A stretch of 64,000 nucleotides of DNA, taken from Lantana camara (Eukaryota; Streptophyta; Magnoliopsida; Lamiales; Verbenaceae). Position numbers and translations under genes: made by a program. Location of the stretch: the NCBI GenBank assembly GCA_037501455.1, contig CM074862.1:81026001-81090000 (forward strand), read 5' to 3'. Shown here piece by piece: positions 55,341-64,000 of this stretch (position 1 is its first letter; each line of letters begins with the position of its first letter). The notes beneath the pieces were generated by a model. It searched no databases. It saw only the letters and a list, made by a program, of their open reading frames with translations, and was not told where the DNA came from.

Positions 55341-58300
55341 TAAAATGCTTAGGATCTTAGTACCCATTGGGAAACGCGTTCCTATTAGATCTTTGGGAAT
55401 TATAGATCTTTGAAAAACAGTGGGAGCTACATTAGATTAAAGACCTTATCTTTTGTATATCGTTATAATTCAGCATGCTCACTTTTTCTCTGCTTAGCGT
55501 TTAGGTTGTAGTCCTGTGATTCTCTACAATATGAAATGCAAACCCATTTGTATCCATCCTTAAGTCAAAAGAGTTGACTAAGTCCTAACTAACTCTGATT
55601 GGCTTCGGACCTAAAATTCGTTTTAGATTCCGAATAGAGAAAGGCGTTCTCTAAAGGGCGAAGTTTTCAATTGTGAAAATTCGACCCGGGCCAAAAGAGA
55701 AGCAATCTGAGGTGAATGGATTTTTCCAAACCACTTAAGAGCAATTGAACCACCTCATAAAAATGTTACAAGGTATAACATTATGGAATTATTCAATATT
55801 CCAAATGAGGAAACAAGTGCACACGAACAAGGTCTAAAGATCTTATTTGAAGATCTTATGGTCTCGATCATCAACTGAGAAAAGAGTTCTCAATGCACTG
55901 ATTGCTTACATTGCTTCCACCATCATTCAAACCCTTTGTGCTCAACTAAAATGATGCTTATGTAGCATAGTTAATCATTTAGTTGATAATGGTTGAAAGC
56001 ATCCTTAGGAAGGAATAAAAGGTTGTGATGGTTAATTCTTCTTCTAAACTCACTAAGTTAAAGGCTTGAAGGCCTAAAGAAGAAGAAACCCTTAAGAGCC
56101 CAATGGAGGGGCATGTAAGGGGTACGCCCAAAAGATACTAGAGATCAAATTGGACGTTTGCTTCTATGGTAGCAAATAAGAACTTTGAAAGGGAACTGCA
56201 AAGAGTATGAGTACTCTGAAATGTTACCTCGTTTAGTAATTCTACTAGGAATAGAATTCACTAGTCTTGAGTCAATTCTGCATAATCCGTTGTGCAAAGA
56301 CTCAAGGAACTAATGTTCTGAACATACAACGAGATAACAAAAGTAAGTGAGATGACAAAGCTTCGAATTACTTTGGAACGTTGAGATATAAAAGGATTAG
56401 CAAGTTAAACACCTTAGGATCATTCTATGAAAATGACCCTAGAGAGTTAACTTCCTATGAATCCTATCTTGAAGGGAAACGTTCCCGAAACATGGTCTAG
56501 GTGAAACGTGGAACGTGCCAAAATTCTAGTGGATTTCGATCCATGCTGATGAGTGTAAGATGCTTAATGTAAGCACTAGATACAATCGTCAGTTTAAACA
56601 TTATGAATGAATGTACTTGTTGAAGTACAAATTCGAAACTTGTATGAAATTCTTAGAATTTCATAAGGAGGTTAGGAACCGAAGTAGTCATAAGTTATAG
56701 GTAAATCGATATGATCGAGATAGCCAATACCTTAGCAACAAATTCCTTAGTCATCTTAGAGATAATAGGATTATCTCTCAGTAAACTAATTCGAGAACAC
56801 CTTAGTGTTTCCGAATGAGGAAATGAAACCTTATAGGATATGGTCCATTCCATAGCAAGCTTTACTGACTTATAATCATTCTAGGAATAAACTCCCAGAA
56901 AATGCAGTTAGAGATTTTGAATATTGCACCTTCCAAAATCAGTCCTTTAGATGCACTATGCAATGTGGCACACTAAATTCCCTAATTATTCTTGTCCTAG
57001 AATTTAGTGGAATCCTCTTAAGTGAAGAGGATAGTGGGAGATAGGCTTGAAATGAGTTCAAGTTTATACAAACAATATTGGATATCATTTCTGCGATTCC
57101 CTTAGACAAAGGTTGTTTATCTCAAGGAATGTATCTTTCTTAAGGAATTGTTCCTATAGAAGAAGAAAGGCAAGCAAGCAGACCTCAAAGAAATTTGAGG
57201 ATAAATATCCACGCCACATATAGAAGAAACGAGCCCATCTGATTAAACTTAGCCAAATTTTAGAGTATGTACATGCATGAAACCCTTCTCTTAAGACGTG
57301 TTTAGAACGCATTCCTAGATAGCCAAGAGGAGACACTGTCAGATTTGGAATCTGAGTAGTGTAAGCAAGCCTTGAAATCCAATATGGATTCCATATACTC
57401 AAACCAAGTTTTGACCTTGGTTGATCCACCTGATAGGATCAAGCTCGTGGAGCTTCGAGTAAATGGAAAGCATTACAACCTTCTTGACGATTGAAATGCA
57501 AAAGTCCATTTGGATTATGTTTACCACATCCTCATATTCTGACTATAAGATATGATAAATGAATATGAGAACTATCTTGTTCAATATGAGATTGAAAGAG
57601 ACTGAAATAAGGTATTTCTATAAATCTCATATTCAGTGGGAGTATGCATAAGGTATGCAAATCCCTAAGTCAATCTGTGGATTGATAAAGGCTTCTAGGA
57701 GTTAGACAATTCGATTCCACAGTCAAATCGTTTGACACAGATAAAAGTCGAATAAGTCTCAGAGTGTACATATGAAAGTTAGTGATGTAAGAGTCAATTT
57801 TTGGTTCTTTAGAAAATGACATCCTTCTCATTAGGAATGTCAAGGATGACGTGAAAGTTACCAATTCTTGTTTAAGAAACAATTTGACATGAAAGATCTT
57901 AGTGATTATTCTTGATTATCGACATTGAGATCTATGGAAGATAGATCTAAGAGAATACAAGGATTATCACAAAACGAGTACATAACCATAATATTAAAAG
58001 GAGTTTAGTAGGGACAATGGAACATCTCTTTTGAAGAGTATGTGTCCTAAGATAACTTTAAGAAAGTTAGAATGTCCAAAATCCCTTTAAGTGAAAGGGT
58101 GCATAATGTATGAAAAGTTATGTACTAAATTAGATATGGCGCAACACTAAGCGTAGTAGGCCGAATCTAATATGACCTCAGAGAAGGTCATTAGATCTCT
58201 GTAAAGATGTCCTCAGAGTACTTGAGAATAAATGAGGATATGTATTAGTTTACAGAGCCCAAAAGATCTTTTTGTTAGAAGGATATTTGATGTAACCGTT

Positions 58301-58769
58301 CATCAAACATAGATGATTATAAAATAATTGAAAGGATACAACTTCTACCAGAATGGTAATGCAATGTGTTGGAAAGGGTTCCAAGGACGGACATTGCAAA
58401 ACTCGACTATCGTAGTTGAGAACTTAGTCGTATTATATAACACTAAGTTAAGTGTTTGGGTAAGAAACTCCATCTAACTAGTTAGATGAAGTTCCTAGCA
58501 TGAAACAACACCATTATCATAACATATGATTAAATGGATGGTTGCTCAAGTAAGAGAACCAAGACCTCACCAAGAGACTGAACACGTGATTACGAATCAC
58601 TTTATAAGGAAAAGGTGTTTCCTAAGAGATGTGTAAACAAGAGGGTCACATCAGCAGAGAATATAGCAGATCCACTTTGGAAACGCCCAAAGTCAATAGG
58701 CTCTCAAAGTGCATCTTGAGAAGATGGGACTTAGAGTACCTAAATGGCTTTTGCGGGTAAGTGGGAGAT
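55341..58769 (+). pseudogene. decayed copia interior
   Basis: No frame longer than about 90 codons is seen and none shows intact gag, integrase or reverse transcriptase motifs. Position between the primer site and polypurine tract (AGTGGGAGAT at about 58760) implies eroded gag-pol or a replacement sequence. Contrast with the well-kept LTRs suggests a non-autonomous lineage amplified in this state. Confidence 0.55.
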
Positions 58770-61031
58770 TGTTAGGAATAGTGCCCTAGAAAGCCGATTA
58801 GTCATAATCCGTTTTGGGACTTTCCTAGTATCACAGACAATCTTTGAATAATATACGATTGATTAATATCATAGGCAAACACTTCTTTATATGCTCTTGT
58901 TTGGTATGTGTTTACTTTAGCTGTGCATGTATGAGAACTCCCCTAATCCTGATGACTTTAGGACTCTACCATTTAGGTGAAATGGTTCATGAAACGAGCC
59001 CTATATCACATAAGTCATGATTAGTAAAATACTCCAAGCCGATGAGTCCTACAGACAGTGGGAGTGTCAACCTGACTCCTCTAAGGCTTGCTTGTGGGAT
59101 CACGCCCTTAAGAAGGACCACCTTGTTTCATGGAGGTGCAAAGTGTATAGTTGATACGTGCGTGATACATGAGGGTGCTTACTTCAATAAGTAAGTTCAC
59201 TGAGTACCCGTGTGAGAAGATTCCTAAATGGGAAAGGAAGTTTCTATTTCAGGAAATGGAAACTTCCAGATTAGGAAATATCTCACGAGTCATTGATGTG
59301 ATTAATTGATCCTTAGACTTGAGGTTCCATGTCACTTTATGAGTTAACTCTGTAGTCTTAGGTATAAGCTTTAAAGGGTGTCGCCTTAGACAACTGATTC
59401 AAGGCTTATGCTGGGGCTGCACAAGTGACTCATGAAAGTGAATGAGAATCAAGAAAGGACCTACACTTGCATTTGCAAGGTGATCTCTTATTGTGTAAGT
59501 CATTCATATACCATATGGAGTCCTTGGCCAAGGCAGTAGATCAAGACATCAAGAAAAGGGTTTCTTGGATTGAGATCAAATGGATATGAAATGCACTTAG
59601 CTTTAAGACCAGATTATTAGGGTTCTAATTATTCCCTTACCCTAGATCTTGGTTGAGAGATAGTAAGTAGGAGGATTGTATCTCACATGAATCAATGACT
59701 TAAAGGTTCTGTCGAATCCGAACATTCCAATTCAGCTAGGGGTTAAACACCTGTTGCTAGACTATGGTCGTTTTATCTGTGGACTGATTAATTAATTAAT
59801 TAGGGTCACTGCTAATTGAATTAAGAACCTAGAGGGTCACACACAACAACTTTGTTACATGAGTTAAGGCTTGAAAATGATTAAACGAGTTAATCGGGCC
59901 TAGAGGGTTCCACACGTGTGAAAACACACGTGTGGGTCACGTGAGTGGACACGTGTCATTGTGACACGTGTGCCATACGTGGTTATTTAATTATATATTG
60001 AATAATTAATTTGTTAATTATTTAATAGACTTTGGTTTAATTTTGAATTAAAAAGAAAGTCTTATTTTGGAGAAAAATAATCTAGTTAATTAATTGTGAA
60101 TTAATTAATTAGATAAAATAAGTTATTTATCTTAAATAAATAAAGTATAAAATTATCCAAAAATAGTTTGGATATTTTAGCTCTCTTGAAAGTTGATTTG
60201 AATTTGAATTTAAAGTCAAAGTCAAAATTACTTGATGATCAAGTAATAGGAGAGAGGGACCAAAATCCTAAGCCCATAAGGATTAGGGATTTTCGGCCAC
60301 TTCCCTCTTATAAATAGGGGAGCTCGAGCTCCCCTCAGAGCTAATTGGCAATTCTTTTGGTTCATGTGTTGAACACCATCCTTTCTCCAAGATAAACGAA
60401 ACCCTAGGTTAAGCCTAAACACTAACTAGAGAACTAGCATCCTTACTAGTTAGATTGTAGCCAAGTTGGTGGACTATCTCTAGAGAGCTTCAAGTTAGAT
60501 GTTTTGAAGATTCGAGCTTTACCAAGGAGTGGGGATCAAGCAAAACGACCAGAAGGGATGATGAAACGATTCTGATCCCAATAGAAAACGAGTGAAAAAA
60601 TCGAACCAAAGAAGATGGCGAAAACCGTTCGTCCTTATCCTGAAGGATGAGTTTTTTCACGAGGGTTTTATGGCTGGCAGATTTCTACTTTCGCAAAACT
60701 GGTTTTCGAAGGGAGTTTCAATCATGCTTTTCTCGTTTCATGTTTCTTTCTTTATGTTATATTGTTAAGAACTTCCCTAACATGATTTGAATATAGGTTG
60801 GTGTGGATTGTTATCCCTACAATGGATTCAAAAGTAGAAAGAGACTTTCGAGGGACGGGTTTCCATTACCACATGAAGCGCGTTTGAGGGCGGCTCAAAA
60901 CGTGTCAAGAAAGCTACTACCTAAGTGAGTTTCTTGATCTCTACGAATTTGGATACACGATTGCGAGTCCAAGATCCTTTTGTTGGAAAAATTTTAAATT
61001 TCCGCTGCTTTCTGATTCCTGTTTTCCAACA
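58770..61031 (+). repeat. copia 3' LTR
   Basis: 2262 bp, few differences from 51020-53281 (for example GAGGTACCCG to GAGTACCCG, and loss of the sixth G-box). Confidence 0.93.
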
Positions 61032-61716
61032 CCACGTCTAACTCCTCATCCCTTGGAGAATTAAGAGGGGATGAGCTGTGAGGGGCCATCTCTTCCACTT
61101 TACGGGTAAATTCCTTAACGTGATATCCGAATATGTTTTTTTTTTTCAGAGGAAATAAGGGAGGTTCGGAGGATTTGGAAACTTGGAGAAGCTAATGAAA
61201 TTCTGGGGAGATTGATCCTATTACACTAGGGTTAGCAGGAAGAAGTTAGAAGAAGAAGAAGATTACTTACAGTGAAAAGGTTCTTGAGAATTCTCGTTGC
61301 TGGGAATCTCTTTGAAGATTGCTTTGGAGGTTTAGAAATATGCTTTGAAAGTTTTGAATACGCAAAAGACTCGAATGATTTGGGATCCCCTATTTATAGG
61401 GGGAGAAGTTGTTATGATTCTGACATTTAATTTCAAACGTAATCATTTCCCGCCTAGATAACCGCCCACTTTCGTGAACCGTCACCCACATCCCAAGATT
61501 CACACGCCGTTTCTTGGAAAATCGCATCCACTCTCCTATCAGCATTAAAGGTGGAATGACGCAAGCCGTCAGTTGATGGGATAATCATTTAATGCTTAAA
61601 TCAGAAGAGGATTTCCCACCAAGCCACCACTCCTCACGAGCGCTGCCCTCGGTTTATTTGGCGGATATGAATTCTACAACCCTTATCACTAAGGACTATA
61701 GAATTGGGGGGTAAAA
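61032..61716 (-). promoter_or_regulatory. 5' end and probable promoter of the Tat antisense ORF
   Basis: On the minus strand an ATG at 61089 opens a short frame (MAPHSSSPLNSP...) that runs to the copia insertion point; deleting the copia element with one target copy would keep the frame into 51018. A TATAAATA on the minus strand at 61391-61398 lies about 300 bp upstream of this ATG. A G-rich polypurine tract (about 61705-61716, GGGGGGTAAAA) abuts the 3' LTR on the plus strand. Confidence 0.6.
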
Positions 61717-62556
61717 TGATGGGGTCAAAAAACGCTTGGCCCATGTTCCGACACATGTCACCACCAACAGCTGACACGTGGCCTCTTAATCCCCAAATAG
61801 ATCTCCCCAGAACGTCGACCACCCTCGATTGATAAGACCCATGGGTGACACGTGTCATCGTCGTCCCGTGACACGTGGCTGTCATAAGCCGCTCTCCAAC
61901 GAGCACTCCTAAGCGAGACCCAAGTTCACCAGGGGAGTCACCCATGAGCACTCACTTCCCTCGTATGAGCTTTTGCATGCAAGAAAACCAAGGGACCCAG
62001 CTCCCCCACATCTCACAGCCTTGGCCTGGATCCACCCTCGGTCCGCTAGTCCATCAGGCTCACGGTCGACACGAGCGCGTTCATGGTCCTCGTTACCGAC
62101 CCAAAACGTCTCTCTGACACCCCGTACATGTCCTCGTACCTAGCACTGTTGCCCGCACCACCATTCATACCAGCTTTTGTAGGAGATTCCTCCTAGGTTT
62201 CTTCTTATTGCACCACGTGTAAGAGCGACATTAGGGCAGGACCACAAGGGGGTAAATTACCAAAGGGTCCCTAACCCTCAACTATAAATATGGGTCTTCA
62301 CCTCCAACTCGGTAAGCAATCTCCATTACTGCAATTTCACATTTTTTACTTGCTTTCAGATCATCATCTGACTTGGGTGTCGGAGAGCCAAACTGGGAAT
62401 CACCCCCAGTTCCCCTAGCTTGGCCTTCTGACTTTGCTTTGGTGTTTGTCCTAGCAGGTAGAACCCTCATCGTTTCCGGCGATCATTAACTGGTTTCCTC
62501 ACAACAAACAAATTCTAAAGTGATCGGAATCTGATCCTCTAAACTCAGACCCATCA
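61717..62556 (+). repeat. Tat gypsy 3' LTR
   Basis: 840 bp, same length as the 5' LTR, with scattered substitutions (several in the first 60 bp). TATAAATA at 62283-62290. Three of the four G-boxes are kept. Confidence 0.93.
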
Positions 62557-62709
62557 ACGTTTGCTAATTTTTATTTTTTTGTATTGAGCATGCATGTTCA
62601 TATTGATGTTGGTGTGTTTGTTAAATTTTCTACTCAATGGAAAAATTTGTTAGTTTCAAACAAATTAGTTTAAATAAACTTATGCAAAATATACATAAAA
62701 GTAAAATAT
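62557..62709. other. non-coding spacer
   Basis: AT-rich junction between the gypsy element and the next LTR; nothing recognised. Confidence 0.5.
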
Positions 62710-64000
62710 TGTAGCACCCGTGTGACGTCAGACACCACATCCCCCGCATTATGAGTCCAGTCTACATATAAAATGATATAGTCCATACAAAAACCAAACT
62801 CACAACGAACAGGGGACAACACAAAAGACCTTCCTAGCTAGGCAGAATCTAACCTTGTCCTAAGCAATCACAGAAAACGCTACATGTGGTGCGGAAGCGT
62901 TAATACCAAATAAAAAATCACATTATCGATCATCAATTAACATGCAACCTAACAACGGGTTCAACTAAGCATGCAACCTGTCCCGAATCAATATCCATCA
63001 ATTAATAAGTGGCTATCAGGCCCAAATACGTAAATAAATATGATTAACAAATACTGATACAATTATAATAAAATTATGATGTGAGTGAATAGTGGTAGAC
63101 TCGATCTAACACAACCGACACAATCTGCCTTGCCAACCTGCAAGAAACTGGAGGGGAAGGAAAGAGGGGTCAGTCTCTAGAAGACTGACTGAGCAGGAGC
63201 TGTACATATATATAGAAACATGCACATGCAAGTCATAAATCCCGAGCAAGGTTTTAGTGAAGTTAGTTCCTCCGAGGGACATGAAAAATAGTTAATCAGT
63301 GTTAGAACTTTACGACTATTCATTTTACAAGTTATTACATATTCAGGATATAGTGGCTCAGCGAGTGAGCAGTTCTCCAACCTTAACTCCGATAGTGTAC
63401 AAGATTAAGTTATAGTTTCAGGGGTGACAATGCATGTTCAAGATTACAGGACAAGCAGGCAGGTACAAATAAAAAGGACAAGCAAGCAAGAACAAGCAAC
63501 CTTGACGGGCTATCCGTGTCTTGACCTTCCCTCACGGACTCCTCTACTCCAAAGAGTTAAGCATAAAATCCACATGAATCTGAGCGTTAAATTGAGTATA
63601 TCTTATGTCGTTTCAAGAGCTTATGTGTTTATTTTTCTCCAATTAGGTATTTGTTGCATTGGAGTTAAGAAACGAGAGAAAAATACGAATTCAGAGCTAA
63701 GTATGGGAAAAGGTTGAATTTTGGCGGATTTAAGGGGACACGCCCGTGTCCCTCCACAAGAAGAAACTGAGACACCCCCGTGTCTTGGTACAGAAGTTCG
63801 AGGAGATAGGAGACACGCCCGTGTTTCTTGGTAAGAAGAAATCGAGACACCCCTGTGTCTCGGTACAGGCGATTGAGGATCCACGAGATAGGGCGTGTCT
63901 CCCAGCATGAAGAAAAGGTTACACGCCCGTGTCACTTATAAAAGCACCATTACAATTTTGGTGAGACACGGGCATGTGCGAGATTTTTGAAGGAAAGAGA
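62710..64000 (-). mobile_element. partial family-S LTR, minus strand, runs off the window
   Basis: It begins TGTAGCACCC, the reverse complement of the GGGTGCTACA end of the LTRs at 2275-5226 and 9180-11897. Shared wording in reverse includes 'accacatcccccgcatta' (about 62751), 'gtgcggaagcgt' (about 62889), and 'gtcagtctctagaagactgac' (about 63170). Near 63735-63975 it enters the family's variable island, here built of GACACGCCCGTGTC-like words. The other end is outside the window, so solo LTR versus full element is open. Confidence 0.75.

Larger units (their letters stand above)
51020..61031 (+). mobile_element. nested Ty1/copia retrotransposon with 2.26-kb LTRs
   Basis: Both LTRs are 2262 bp, TGTTAGGAAT...TTTTCCAACA, differ at few positions, and sit inside the antisense ORF of the gypsy element. 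The flanks CCACA (51015-51019) and CCACG (61032-61036) form a 5-bp duplication with one mismatch. GTGGTATCAGAGCC follows the first LTR (initiator-Met primer site), and AGTGGGAGAT precedes the second (polypurine tract). The 5.5-kb interior has no long open frame, so the element is non-autonomous or decayed although its LTRs are still alike. It is younger than the host gypsy element. Confidence 0.92.
38738..62556 (+). mobile_element. old Tat-type gypsy retrotransposon with nested insertions
   Basis: Two 840-bp LTRs (38738-39577, 61717-62556), TGATGGGGTC...GACCCATCA, enclose gag, protease, reverse transcriptase, RNase H, a second (archaeal-type) RNase H, integrase and an antisense ORF, in the order typical of the Tat lineage. 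The span is 23.8 kb; removing the insertions at 44660-46139 and 51020-61031 leaves about 12.3 kb. The LTRs differ by roughly 5-6% in their first 265 bp by eye and the frames carry many stops, so it is old and inactive. The flanks ACAAT and ACGTT match at 3 of 5 bases, so no clear target duplication remains. Confidence 0.92.

Noticed and set aside
38733..62561. 5-bp target duplication of the Tat gypsy element
   Set aside because: The flanks ACAAT and ACGTT agree at only three of five positions; may be eroded but cannot be claimed.

Overview
This looks like a transposon-rich intergenic stretch of a eudicot nuclear genome. It is AT-rich, with three compact intronless genes, nested plant-type Ty3/gypsy and Ty1/copia retrotransposons, solo LTRs and foldback MITEs. 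I cannot place it below eudicot. I found no rRNA, tRNA or CRISPR array.

Layout. 1-14.9 kb is repeats: CCGACGGAAA-rich duplications, a small MITE, two solo LTRs of one family (2275-5226 with TGCAC target duplication; 9180-11897 with ATAAT), an AT-rich desert, a broken gypsy reverse transcriptase (about 12.2-12.9 kb, minus) and a 378-bp foldback MITE. 14879-22154 is a complete gag-only gypsy element (TR-GAG type, minus strand) with LTRs that look identical and target duplication AAGAT. 23.5-38.1 kb is the genic island. 38738-62556 is an old Tat-type gypsy element with dual RNase H and an antisense ORF. It carries a 1.5-kb insertion (44660-46139) and a 10-kb copia element (51020-61031). 62710 to the end is a third copy of the solo-LTR family, on the minus strand.

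The genic island holds three genes: a DUF4220/DUF594 multi-pass membrane protein (23489-25735, minus), an N-terminal coiled-coil-like + winged-helix + LRR protein without a nucleotide-binding domain (26269-28065, plus), and an NB-ARC protein that stops just after its GLPL motif (36911-38122, minus). The last two are complementary: one supplies NB-ARC1, the other ARC2/winged helix plus LRR, so together they have the parts of one NLR immune receptor. As I recall, relatives of all three families also sit together on Arabidopsis chromosome 5 near At5g45440-At5g45540. I propose that the three proteins work as a split-NLR module with a membrane partner. The domain calls are read from sequence; the joint function is inference. 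Between the two NLR halves lie a truncated LINE ORF1 fragment and a decayed copia element, flanked by an unusual 282-bp direct duplication.
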